DNA of 64,000 nucleotides from Acanthochromis polyacanthus (Eukaryota > Chordata > Actinopteri > Pomacentridae): the NCBI RefSeq assembly GCF_021347895.1, contig NC_067117.1, positions 36,648,067 through 36,712,066 of the forward strand, in the 5' to 3' direction. The position numbers were made by a program, and so were the translations under genes. Position 1 is the first letter of the stretch; the number at the start of each line of letters is the position of its first letter. The notes under the pieces were generated by a model. It was not told the origin of the DNA. It was given only the letters and a program-made list of their open reading frames with translations, and did no database searches. This document shows positions 12,835 through 24,329 of the stretch, one piece after another.

Positions 12835-14280
12835 AATGTCCATGCTGCTCAGCAAAATGCTTCAGAAATGTATCTAGATCTTATGCTTTTGTGCGTTTTG
12901 ATTCAATGCTGAGTACAGCCAAACTGGATAGTCTCTTTTCTGTCATAGTAGAATGCAAATAAGTCTTTATGAGCCTGAGAGATGGAAAAACTTCACTCAA
13001 AGGATGCACTGCTCACAGGTAAAACAACCGCTGTTTTACACAATCTGAACAACTCATAAAAAACATCCTGGTATGGGTCCAAAAACTGAGTGAACTCCAT
13101 TAGAGTGGTAGGACTCTCCTTTTCCAGCTTTTTTCTGTCTAGTACTCTCCTTATCTGATGTAACTCGTATTTGAGATCATCAATATTTGAATCATAAGCT
13201 TCAGTCAGTAACAGAATAGCTTCCTCTCTCAAAAAACATGGACTTGACGGATTTAGTGCCTGGACATCCTGCATAATATTACAATTCATGTTCGAAAATC
13301 TTCTTCCTATTTCTCCAGTCATGTTATCCAGAACTGGATAGTACACAGAGACACAAAAAGTGTGTTTGTTATCTGGAATTACATGCTGTCCCAAGGTGGA
13401 GTGGACAACAGTATCCTGAAGCACCTTTGTTGTCTGTCTTGGCCTCTTTGGTTTTCTTTGAGTTGTATCAATGTTACTTCGTTGACATAAATCATGAATT
13501 TCACTCCACATTTCCTCAAAAGAGGCTTGACTACGGTACTGGACCAATGTCTCTTCAAGTGCTTCAATAAGTTCAACAGCCTTAGTGTAGTCCACTGTTT
13601 TAGACTGCAGCATGTCTGATAAAAATTTGGAGTCACTCAGGACCTTTCTGAACAGAACAAGAGATCCAGCAAAATTCAGATCAATCTGAGCCAATATCCC
13701 TCTTGCTTCAACAGCTCTTTGTGGATGGTTCTCAGATGCGAGCTACTCAAGCACCTGTACTATTGCAGGCAACCTGTCCATAACATTGTGACATGCTATG
13801 TGCCTACAGGCGCAATGCGTATCACTTAACTGTTGGAGCTCCCTTGGTGCACCATCAAACATCTCCCGCTGCACTTCCAGCCACTTGTTATGTACATATG
13901 ACCCAGTTGTTACAGACACTTGCTACAGCATCTACTATAACTAAGTCCAAGCAGTGTGCACTACAGTGAACATAGAAGGTATGTTTAGCTACGTCTTTTA
14001 TTTTTGCTTGAACACCCGCATGTGCCCCACGCATCACTGCTGCACCATCATAGCCCTGGCCTATAAGGTTTTCTTTGTACTCCAGCCCATGCTTCTCAAG
14101 GAAGCATATAATTTTGTCACTTAAGGCAGCAGCATCCAGGTGTTCTGCCACATCAAACTCCAGAAAGCTCTCATGAACCACACCGTTGTAAAAATATCTC
14201 ACAACAAATGACATTTGTTCTTTTTTTCTGAACATCTTTAGTTTCATCAACAATAACTGAAAACTGCTTGCTTTTGTAGC
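12835..14280 (-). pseudogene. hAT (ZMYM1-like) transposase, core and C terminus
   Basis: Read on the minus strand from about 14280 down: a core segment with FSVIVDETKD (catalytic Asp region), QMSFVVRYFYNGVVHESFLE, GQGYDGAAVMRGAHAG and TFYVHCSAHCLDLVIVDAVA; then VHNKWLEVQREMFDGAPREL and CHNVMDRLPAIVQVLE; then a 233-codon frame (12993-13694) with LDPYQDVFYELFRLCKT; then the dimerisation piece LIKTYLHSTMTEKRLSSLAV (about 12835-12960). These are in the order of zinc-finger MYM-type 1-like hAT transposases. Breaks include a TAG at 13743-13745, a TGA at 12993-12995 where the family has Arg, and frameshifts. Function is lost. Confidence 0.85.
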
Positions 14281-14480
14281 AGTAGCAGCATGTATATTAC
14301 AGCTGGGCTGCTACTGGTGGCCAACCACTGAAGTAGGCGGGGTATCTAAGCTGCGGCCCTTCCCCCGTTTCTTCCTCTGCTTCGGCTGCATCACATCCGT
14401 GTAACAGGTATGTCCGCTCCTGCTGTCTCCCTTCTAGGGTTTTTCTGTGGCTATGCTTACAGCTTTTGCTTTGTGCCTTC

Positions 14481-15686
14481 AGGCCCAGTCACACCGCCCG
14501 AACTTTGCTGGAGCGTTCCTTGAACGGGAGGGGGGAACGAATTTCGACAACGCTCGTCACCGCGCACAAAATGGGAAAAAAATCGAAAACATGGGTGTTG
14601 GCTTTGCAGTGCACCGCTGAAGCCGGCGTTCCTTTAGCGTTGGTTTAGCGGTAGCGAGCGGTAGCAAACGTTGGTTCAGCGGTGACGCGAGCGTTGGTTC
14701 AGCGGTGACGCGAGCGTTGGTTCAGCGGTGACGCGAGCGTTGGTATAGCGGCGTTCTGCGCATGCAGGCGTTGGCTCGGCGGGGGTATAAAGTTGGTTTA
14801 GCGGCATACCGCTTGTGACTACGGAGCTGAACGGATCGTTTTGATACAACTTCTGATTGATTTTTAATAGAAGTCGAGTCCATATTCCGGCCTTCTCAGT
14901 ATCCACTGTCTGACCCACACAAGTCTGTCTCTCCCTCTTCTCTCTCTTCTCCTTCTGTCAACAGCTTGTTGCAATCTGAGGAGGTTCTGATTCTGCTGCT
15001 GGACTAGTGCACCAATCATAGTAAGTCTCTCAGCATTCATGGTGATACAGTTTTACTGTAACTTTGAGCAAATTCGATATAGATGAGGTCTGAACTCAAC
15101 GGCAGCTCGATTCCAAATGAGCTCCTGGTCCATTCCTCCCCGTATTTATAGCCAAATTCTGGTCCCGCTCCAACACCTCTATACCAACGCCAAACCAAAG
15201 TTCATCGCCGCCATGGATCGCTGCTTCAATGCCCGACACCGTTCCAGCAACCCCGTGTCCGCTCGTAAAACGCTTACAACCGCTCCACCGAAGTTTGTGC
15301 AACGTTTAATCGCTGCCCGGGCAACGCTGGCAAAGCAGCGGTGGTCCAGCGTTCAAGATTTCTACGTTGGCCTGGCGGACCCAAGCGTCCACGAACTTGC
15401 GTCTAGCGGTGCCAAACTTTGACTGGGCGTTGGTGGAGCGGGGGTGAGCTTTGCCGGGGCGGAAAATTGCCCCCTCCTCACCGCTCGCAATATTTTGTGC
15501 AGCTCAAAACTTTCGGAGCGGTAGGAGGGCCCCTCTAGAAACATCAGCGGTGGTCGAGCGTATACGGCGTTGCTTTAACGGAGGCCAACTTCTGTTAAAC
15601 GGTGGTGAACGGTTACGAGCGGTGATGGAATTTTTTTCACCGCTCCAGGAACGCTCCAGCAAAGTTCCAGCGGTGTGACCGGGCCT
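14481..15686. mobile_element. TIR element with 3-bp TTC target duplication
   Basis: A 1206-bp non-coding element. The left end AGGCCCAGTCACACCG and right end CGGTGTGACCGGGCCT are inverted, and similarity continues for about 45 bp through CTTTGCTGGAGCGTTCC. It is flanked by TTC at 14478-14480 and 15687-15689. A 3-bp duplication suggests PIF/Harbinger-like mobilisation, but with no transposase the superfamily is open. Motifs of the type AGCGGTGACGCGAGCGTT recur through the interior. Confidence 0.75.
14673..14741 (+). repeat. 23-bp tandem repeat, three copies
   Basis: Three perfect copies of a 23-bp GC-rich unit beginning GGTTCAGCGGTGACGCGAGC, with diverged half-units on both sides. It lies in the left subterminal part of the TIR element, where transposase-binding repeats are often found. 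Confidence 0.9.
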
Positions 15687-17059
15687 TTCGAGCAAGTCGT
15701 GGCCCCATTTGGTGAACTTTGTGAGTCTGTGTGCGTAGCGTGTCACCCGCTCCTGGCTGCAGTGGTATGTGTCCTCTTGTATCGTGTTAATGGTACGTTA
15801 TCACCTGGCTAACTGTCCTTTGGTCGCAGGAAACGTGCCGAGCTGCCTGGGTTTCCGTCTTCCCTCCTCGCTTGTGTGTGCGTGCATGTGCTTGCCGCGA
15901 CAGACAGCAGGCCTGGAGGCCCCTGCGCTGCTGATGTTAGGCTTTGTCTCCTCAAAGCCGTTTGCTCTCCACCACCGTTGTTTTCTGCCACTGCTTATCT
16001 CTGTGTGGACTTCTGTTTTATCACCTGCAGACTTTTGTGTATGCGCATGTGGAGCCATACACTGTATTGTATCATCTAAATCTTAATTGTGTGATTGAGA
16101 AATGATATTTATTGGTTTTGATTATTTTGTTTACTGATTCATTGTTTCTGTTTTGTTTATTTGGGGCATTTAGTGTTCCATATAATTTACATAGTTGAAC
16201 CCCTCCCAGTTAGTGTATTTTGTTTTATTACCATATTCTGTTGTATTCATTGCTTGTTTTCCGCAGTAATTTGTTTGTGTTTGCTTTTCAGTTGCTGAGG
16301 GCCTGCAGTGGTGGTGCTGGTGTCCGGTGGTGGCGTGCCCCTCCTTTTGGTGTGCTGTGTCCCTGGGGAAGTGGTTCACGTCCAGTGTGTGTGTCATGTG
16401 TGCTTGGGGTGGGTTTTTTTTGTTTGTTTTTTTTATATATTATTTTGGGGGTACTTCCTTCACCTCCACTAGCCCCATCCTCCTAGCGGCCAGCAACTAA
16501 TTATAGTTCTCTTTTGTTTGTTTTTCTTTTAGCCCCTCGTGTGAATGGTATTTATCTGTTTTTTTATTTTGCTCTTTTTGAAAAATTATAATAGATTGTT
16601 TTAAATTTGGATCCACGTCTCAGCCTCGTGTAGTACTGAACTTGTGTGCCTTAAGTGTTAAAGGAAAACAATTCCCTGGGTGAAATTCCCAGGGCGGCGT
16701 TGTCGGACATCAGACTTAATTTTGAACTGGTACAATGTACATTGTGTTCGTGTAGAGTCGGGCCCACGACACTTGTTTTAACTTCCTGGATGATTTCCTC
16801 TTTGACCATTGCAGCCAAGCACTCAAGTAATTCATTCTGTATTGTTTTACTGGTATAATTTGCATTTTTAGCTTATTGTTGAAGTCTTTTTTTTTTTAGA
16901 TGATGGGGTTATGGTTACCCAGCAAGTCCAACACGGACAGAAAAACACCCTTTTTTTGGAGTTGAGACTCCCTGTGACCCCACTTTGCTATGTTTTCTGT
17001 GGCTGTTAGAACTAAAATTTGAGCTAATGTAGTACTGATTTTTCAGCCACCCGTTTATT

Positions 17060-17395
17060 TTTTGCTCATCCATTAGTCCAAACATTGAGGTATTTTCATC
17101 CTGAATTTTCTTGTTCTCTGTCCATGCAAACACTGATTTACATGTCCTTTAGATCTGGCATGAGAACAGCAACCACTGTCTTTCATTGTAGCCTTTTTCC
17201 AGTTGCGATAACCCTCGAAAGAGGTGAAAACAGTCTTTGGAGCATCTTTTGATTGTGAGTATTCTAACCAGACATGAAATTTGTACCAGTCGCTGCGGAA
17301 GCTTCTTCTGGCTCCTCCCTGGAGGGTCTTAGGGAAACTGTCTGTCATTGGCTGCACTGGCACCTCCCACCTGGACTTGAATACATCTAGAAGAT
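17060..17395 (-). pseudogene. hAT transposase TTF-type zinc-finger segment
   Basis: On the minus strand the frame gives SDWYKFHVWLEYSQSKDA, then FEGYRNWKKATMKDSGCC, then HARSKGHVNQCLHGQ. This matches the order of a TTF-type zinc finger found before the core of ZMYM1-like hAT transposases. The stretch with the first metal-binding Cys residues is missing between SKDA and the following block. It belongs with the core at 12835-14280 and the N terminus at 17745-18095. Confidence 0.78.
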
Positions 17396-17744
17396 GGAGG
17401 GGAGGAAAGATTCAAACTGCATTACATCTGAACTAAATATACAATACAACAACTAGTAGAAACATAATTGATTATAACCATCAGACTGTTGTAACGTATA
17501 CCTGCATTTTAGCCTGGGAGAGAATTTTTAGGTTCATTTTACTAATTTTGGAATTTAACCTGGCCCATATCTCTAAAACACATTCACAATTTTCCCACAA
17601 GCTTCCTCAAGTATTCATATTTAAGCAGACATAAATATTTTTATTTATTTTAAGAAGTCTAAGCAATGTCTTTTAAATGCACCTTACAACAAAATGTCTG
17701 TTAATGTCATTTGTTGTCCTTATTTATATGTAACTTCGTATACT

Positions 17745-18095
17745 ATGCAGTAACAACTTCCATACAATGAGGACCAGCTCGACTGGAGGTGGTTGGTGAT
17801 GGTTCAGGCACTCTCCTTTCCCTTTCACTGTCTGAACCTTGCATCTCATCTTTCTCGCTTTCTGCCTCCTCATCTTGGTGATGCTCTCCCTCCTCCATCT
17901 CTTCACCACTGTGGTGTTCTCCAACCTCCTCCTGTCCATGGTCACCATGGGCTTGTATTTCATCACATTTCTGTTGCCTTTCTCTCTCTCTCTTCTTCCA
18001 CCTCATCTTCTCTATCACCCTTGCTCAATTGTTCATTCTCTATTTCTGCTGCCTTTCTTTTTGGTGAGAAAAAACTGCAAATGCTACCTTTCCTC
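17745..18095 (-). pseudogene. hAT transposase N-terminal acidic segment
   Basis: The minus strand gives FFSPKRKAAEIENEQLSKGD (about 18030-18095), then a strongly acidic stretch (EEMEEGEHHQDEEAESEKDE). The reading frame switches once near 17985-18018 and ends at a stop near 17745. An SFF-type lysine-rich start followed by acidic linker is common before the TTF zinc finger in this family. It is one exon or block of the same dead hAT gene. Confidence 0.7.
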
Positions 18096-18903
18096 TTCAT
18101 GTCTGTAAGATTCAGTGAGTTTTTTACAGACAGGGAATCAATATTGGCTTTTGTAGCCTACTTTACACAGATAACGTCAGACCTAGCTAACATTACATGT
18201 ATGGTTAGCAAAACAATGTTCTTCGTCCTGATTTTTATTATCTCAAAATCAGCATTGCAACTATACTAGCAATGTGCTTTTTTTATAATTACATTTCTTA
18301 ATCGATAGACATATCAATAGTTGCTCAGTTTTTACTTCTTTCTTTCTGTGTCTTCTTTCCTCCTGACCCCTGGCTCCCTTGCTTTTTCAAAACAAATCAG
18401 TCTCTTACTGCGCCTGCGCTGCAGCCGCTCACTGCATCTCGTGCTGCATTCACAGCAGTCAGACATTGGAGTTCCTCGATCGTAAATGTCAAATTTCTCG
18501 CTACAAATTGGGGTGGCAGCTGGGGTGGCAAGGCTTTCTTTTAAATTTTTGATGCTACAAAAGTGTGATTTTAATTTGAATATCTTCTGAAGTTAGTCTT
18601 TTTAGTGCAAAATTCCCTCTGTGTGTGAAACACAGAAACAAGTTTTTTTTTTTACAAAATAAAAATATTTGAATTGTCTGACTCAGACTGCAGCTTCATA
18701 TTGGCTTCAGATAAACTTAGAGTACATTTCTGCACAGATTTACAACTGAGGAGCTCATCTTCCATCTCTTACACTGAAAAAAGTTCTACAAATTTCTTAA
18801 TTTCCAATCTTAACAAAACAAATGTTCAAAATAACAAAAGCTGTTTTGAGGTATTCATTGGTGCCTGACTATTGTTAAAAGACAGACTTGAATTGAAAAG
18901 TGC

Positions 18904-20623
18904 GGTAACGCTTTATAATAACTATACACTATTAAGCATTAGTTAAGCATCGGTTAAGCATAATTTAAGCATTAGTTAATCCTTAAATCCTCATGAACTC
19001 ATCATGAATTCACCATTAGCAATGCATTACAAAGCATTAGTAAAGACAGTTTTAAATGTTCAACTAACACATTATTAAGCATTAGTTAAACATTAGTAAA
19101 GTGCTTAATACATCGTTAACTCATCATTTGTAACTAGTTATACGTGCTTAATTAATCATGAATTCATGATCTGTATGGCATTTATTATGCATTACTGAGC
19201 ACTTAATAAATCCGGTTAAAAATGTTTTGTTGCTCATTGATAACCTCAGTTGTTAATACTTTCTAAAGGGTTAGCAACTGTGTTAGTATATGATTTACAA
19301 ACACATATTCATACTCAATGAATAACTTATTAATGCGGTTACTACTCATTAGTTAAGTATTTTCCGTGAGCCCATCTAAAGTGAGGACTATCTATGCTTT
19401 ATAAAGCATTTATAAATGACACAGAAGCAAAGATATACAAAGTGTCAGTTTTATTGGTCCCAAACAATACAAGCTCTTTTAAATACACATTTTAAACAAA
19501 TACAATCTATAAAATTTCAAGTAAACTTGACAAACATCTTCAAATAACAACAGTTATTGCGCAGTAGCGTCCTACACGTCCCAGAGTCCTACAAGTCCCA
19601 GCCTCCTCCGCGGTTCTGGAGAGCGAGACCGCATGGGTTTTTTCATTTTTTCTGAAATGCAGAAGTCGGAGAGAGAACCATATCACGCTGGGGAGATGGC
19701 AGCTGATCGTAGAGGCAAACAGGTTGCAGAAATTATCTAGTGTTATCTTGCAATATTTGAAAACGGTATATTTGTTTTACTGTAAAGCACTTTGTGCACT
19801 TCAAGGGCACACCATTGAAATGCACTGGCGGAATCCCAGAATCAGGCAGCCACTTACCTCTGGTGTGTGTGTGCCCTGAAGAGATAGTTCACCAGTTTAC
19901 TTGAAATGTTAAGGATTGCAAAGTGTGTATTTAAAAGAGCTTGTATTTTATTTTTCTATTTTATACGATCACAGACTGTTGTTTGAAGATGTTTGTCAAG
20001 TTTACTTGAAATTTTATAGATTGTATTTGTTTAAAGTGTGTATTTAAAAGAGCTTGTATTGTTTGGGACCAATAAAACTGACACTTTGTATATCTTTGCT
20101 TCTGTGTCATTTATAAATGCTTTATAAAGCATAGATAGTCCTCACTTTAGATGGGCTCATGGAATATACTTAACTAATGAGTAGTAACTGCATTAATAAG
20201 TTATTCATTGAGTATGAATATGTGTTTGTAAATCATATACTAACACAGTTGCTAACCCTTTAGAAAGTATTAACTGAGGTTATCAATGAGCAACAAAACA
20301 TTTTTAACCGGATTTATTAAGTGCTTAGTAATGCATAATAAATGCCATACAGATCATGAATTCATGATTAATTAAGCACGTATAACTAATTAGTTACAAA
20401 TGATGAGTTAACGATGAATTAAGCACTTTACTAATGTTTAACTAATGCTTAATAATGTGTTAGTTGAACATTTAAAACTGTCTTTACTAATGCTTTGTAA
20501 TGCATTATTAATGTTGAATTCATGATCAGTTCATGAGGATTTAAGGATTAACTAATGCTTAAATTATGCTTAACCGATGCTTAACTAATGCTTAATAATG
20601 TATAGTTATTATAAAGTGTTACC
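18904..20623. mobile_element. Non-autonomous element with ~650-bp inverted repeats
   Basis: A 1720-bp element whose arms (about 18904-19556 and 19975-20623) are near-perfect inverted copies, from GGTAACGCTTTATAATAACT to the mirrored TATTATAAAGTGTTACC end. The arms consist of degenerate TTAAGCATTAGTTAA-type units. The flanks AAAAGTGC (18896-18903) and AAAAGGGC (20624-20631) match at 7 of 8 positions, which fits an 8-bp target duplication. The unique centre (about 420 bp) is non-coding. RNA or single strands would fold into a very long hairpin. Confidence 0.88.
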
Positions 20624-20631
20624 AAAAGGGC

Positions 20632-23333
20632 CAATAAATTCTTGAGCACAAAAATTATGTGAGGTGTTGCATTAATTTAGAGATGACATTTGAGTAATTA
20701 AAACTGCAATAGTAGATTGATTTAACCACTAAAAACATATTTTAGAAGTTTCTTAAATGGAACTAATCTATTCTTGCCTTAAATTGGATTAGATATAACT
20801 GTACACTGTTGCTTTCTCTAGAAAGTGCAGATTTCCGAAGTCTAATCATCCAAATGGCCGACTCCATTCAAACATTGTAAAACTACTCACAATGACAAGC
20901 TGCATTACTGGAGAAATGTTTGAACCAGAAACTGAATCTGAAGAATGACAGAAGTCTCCTTCCAAAAGTTAACAAGACTGGTTTCTTAGGTTTATTATAT
21001 GTGACACACCAGACATCTGAATGCGTGATTTTGAGACTTTCATTTGTATATTTCAGTTTGAAGATGCTCAGCTATGGCACTGTCCTCTTGCATACAAAAA
21101 CAAAATGATTGGCATGTTAGTACAGTTGAACACTTGATTTTCACCAGACTGAGTCTCTAAACAACAATCACTTTGGCAAAAATGCAGCTTATTTATTCTT
21201 TCATGTATCCACATTAATTAATTAATGACTGAACAATATACTTAAGTTTTTGCTATTGTTTAAACACATATAAAATACCTATTTTAAACAGTTTATCATG
21301 CCTTCTTTTACACACTTCAGGACAAATTTTATACATTTCAGCACATCAAAACTAAATCATGATTATAGAGATTTCTATCAAATCCAGGATTTTAGTCTTT
21401 GGATCATTACAGAATTGGAGGACATTTGATGTCCCATCCATCAAATTTCAAAAATTTTTGAAGAAAGAATGTTTGAAAATACTTTTAAAAAATACCAAAT
21501 AAGTCTGGAGTTTCCCCTAAAAGATGATATTTCTGTTGCCCCACCCTCCTAATGACCAAACTGAATCTCAAATAAAACCAGGGGTGAGTAAGCCGGTAAG
21601 GTCCGGTACTGCGTACCGGCAAAAGATCCGGTGGCGGTACACCACTCTTCCACCGGTATCTATGGGTATGGCGCCCGGCTACCTGCTATCAACCGTTCAC
21701 TCAGTAGTACGTGAGTGCGCATGTGTGTCTACTTTCCATAACACAGCGACTGCTATGGCCAATAGCAGCCAATAGCAAGTAGGTGCGTTTGATTTATTGC
21801 ACTGGGACATTTCCTACAACTCGTCAACAAGCGCCGCTTGTGCTGGGACAGTGCGAGCAATAAATTACACTTGAAATTCTACACGTTCTTGTGATTGGCT
21901 GAAAAACTTTAAACTGGATTTACAGCGGTTATCATCGAGAGATGCATACTTTAAATAAAAATGGAGTGAAGCACTACAAAACAGTCAATGATTTTTTTGT
22001 CAAAGTAATAATGCGAGGAAAATGACCTCTTTGATTAAAGGGAAAAACAAGGACACTGAAGATGGGTTACCACAGAAAATCAGAAACTAACTACTACTAC
22101 TATAACTACTTCAGGCCTCTGTGGAAAATCTTTTAGGTGATGTATTTTGATGTTTAGTTTCATTCTGAGTGTTTGCTCCTGATCTCATGTCTGTTCTTAG
22201 AGCCTTGTATTCTGGATGTTTATCAGTGTTCCAATTAAAGCAAAAAGTTCACCATATTTTCAAGTGTTTTTAATTCTTACCTATTCCATTGGCCTACAGT
22301 AAAATATTAATGTTTTCACTTGTTTGTGTTAACTTTGGTATTTTAAAATGCATGAAGTTAGAGCGAGACGAGGGTTTTGGTCATAGTACATAGCAATAAT
22401 TTAAAACTACTTTCACCCCTGAATAAAACTGTTGAAATTAAATTTAAATCTCCTTTTTGTTGTTTTTTTTAATCATTGATGTCTCTTGTAATTGTGGGAA
22501 CACTTTTTTCAATCAATGTGATAATGATTATTTAATGATGATTTAAATAATACTTAATATGCATGGAATGTGTGTCCCACAACAACCTTGTTAGCATAAC
22601 CTTATTAGCCAGTAGTAGAAGAAGAAAAGTGAATCAACATCAATTAATTGACATTATCAGTTTTCCAAAAGAATGGATAGAGCAAAGCTATGTCATCTCT
22701 GCTATTTTTCATATTTTCATAACATTGTCAGCCTTGATTGAATGTCTCACTCTACCTCATACAACCCTGTTATGTATATTATCAGGATAAGACATTCTTT
22801 TGACTTTTTCTTTACCTTTTCCATAAGTAAGTTTGTCCTCTTGGTCAGTAGTAACAGCTCGCTAATATCTAGCTTCTGCGCCTGAGAAAAAGCTAACATT
22901 AGCATGGATTAACAATCCAATTTCTATGGTTAGAGTGGGGTTAGCAAACAACAAAATATGGAATAAAAATGGTACCATTAATGTGTAAGCTAAGCTAATC
23001 AAGTCTTTGATTAGTTCCTATTATTGATAAATACGGAGCAGAAAATTGTAAAGGAGAGGGTTAATTATTTTCAAAAAGTTTGAAGCCCAAATGTCCTCCA
23101 ATTCTGGAATGACTATTTTGTTGAGTCCTTGAATAAAAATAAATAAATAAATAAAATAAAACAAACTTTCTACATAATTGCAGAATTCCTAGAATATTTT
23201 CTACCTGAATATTTCTGAGTCACTAACCAAATTCTATTGGCTATTGCAATGAATGACTAATATTTGACCCTAGATTTTATTTTAGCATGCATATATATAG
23301 CATGTCCATAGCTGAAGTGGGTGCATCCATTGC
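20632..23333. other. Gene-free spacer with a possible hAT 5' remnant
   Basis: No exons were found. The stretch 21590-22140 is richer in CpG and has a TACTGCGTACCGGC-type palindromic start and CCAAT-like motifs. It leads to a short Met-starting peptide (MKHYKTVNDFF-like), as at the 5' end of some fish hAT elements. It then stops abruptly, so this is tentative. The rest is AT-rich with nothing recognised. Confidence 0.4.
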
Positions 23334-23337
23334 TTAA

Positions 23338-24325
23338 AGCTGCTGTCCGGAGTTTGAATCGCAGCGTCTCCCAAAACACTGGTGGTCCCACCCTGCCTCC
23401 CTCTGATTTCGCCCCTTTATTTGTGCACGCGCGCAGTACATGAGAGGAGTGCCCGGAGTGCTGCAGCATCTTGCCTGTTTTGCTGTTTTCCCCTCTTCTA
23501 CATTTAGTACATTTAGTAAATAATAAAGGAATTATGTTAGAATGCTGTAATTGAGTCTAACTTGTCCTAATACCAAAATAACATGAATCTGCTAGGGCGA
23601 ACGAGTAAAGTTTCAATATGTGATTACACTCGTGTATCCCTCTCAATGACATTGTTTAGCAAACTTAGGGCATTTACGCGTGTATATGTGTTACATTGTT
23701 TATTTATTTCTATCTAGAGTTCAGAATTGCATGACTCCTCTGACGAAGAGTATGTCCCAGACGCCCCAACATCTTCCTCCAGAGGTCGGGCATCTAAACG
23801 AAGCCGTCAGGCGGGCTATGGAGGCCGTGGTCGGGGAGCGACGCGAGCACCCCGACCACGGCATCTAAACGAAGCCGTCAGGCGGGCTATGGAGGCCGTG
23901 GTCGGGGAGCGACGCGAGCATCCCGAGCCAAAAAACGTCCTGCAGTCTCTTGGCCTGACAAGCCTGGATTGGTAACTTTTCTGGAAGTTGCTGAGCCCTG
24001 ATGCTCTCTCCTCCACAAGCAAAACAAATGTGCGCGCGGTTGCGTAGTACGTAGCTCGTGAACCTCTGCATGGGCTTGCTTGCTGTGCGTGTAACCGTTG
24101 ATTGACAGCATGACAAAGCTGAAGCTCGAACTTGATTGGTCGGCAGCAACCGCCGCTTTTTGGAATAACATGGGGGTCTATGAGAGGAAGGCGGAGCTCA
24201 GGAATAAATTTTCATATCGCGTTATACTAACTTTATATTATAGTATCGAACTAGACTAACACATTTAAGCTTTGTTAAACAATGATACATAAATTGAAAA
24301 CAAACGGAAACTCCGGACAGCAGCT
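23338..24325 (+). mobile_element. Short, internally deleted relative of the 8.9-kb TTAA element
   Basis: 988 bp, flanked by TTAA (23334-23337 and 24326-24329), with ends AGCTGCTGTCCGGAGTTT and AAACTCCGGACAGCAGCT. The left ~600 bp matches 41545-42150 of the large element, including the [17 protein letters not shown] exon. The right ~390 bp matches about 50100-50474. The junction is near 23955. It lacks the first coding exon, the Cys-rich exon and the whole transposase, so it could only move with enzyme supplied elsewhere. Its terminal hexamer differs slightly from the large copy (GCTGCTG versus GCTCGTG), symmetrically at both ends. Confidence 0.92.
23791..23932 (+). repeat. 71-bp tandem duplication in the RG-rich exon
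   Basis: Two adjacent 71-bp copies (23791-23861, 23862-23932) cover the part encoding SKRSRQAGYGGRGRGATRAP. Because 71 is not a multiple of three, the duplication shifts the frame. The large element has a single copy. Confidence 0.9.
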
Positions 24326-24329
24326 TTAA

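Larger units (their letters stand above)
14281..16900. other. Insertion splitting the hAT transposase
   Basis: This block separates the hAT zinc finger (17060-17395) from the hAT core (below 14280). It contains the TIR-bounded element at 14481-15686. Its outer parts (14281-14480 and 15690-16900) look like non-coding transposon or untranslated sequence, with T-rich tracts and no recognisable protein. ORFs such as 15769-16086 have no domain features. It may be one larger element carrying a nested smaller one. Confidence 0.45.
11958..18560 (-). mobile_element. ZMYM1-type hAT transposon, interrupted and decayed
   Basis: The left end CAGGGGCAGATCTAC (11958) followed by a GGGGTGGCAAG tract is a hAT-type terminus. 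A matching GGGGTGGCAAGG tract appears at about 18524-18535, but the outermost right end is lost. Between them, on the minus strand, lie the dispersed parts of one hAT transposase: acidic N terminus, TTF-type zinc finger, catalytic core and C-terminal dimerisation segment. About 2.6 kb of unrelated DNA (14281 to about 16900) splits the zinc finger from the core. Exact right boundary and target duplication are not resolved. Confidence 0.7.

Noticed and set aside
14673..14741. CRISPR-like array
   Set aside because: Three head-to-tail 23-bp copies without spacers, in a eukaryotic transposon end.
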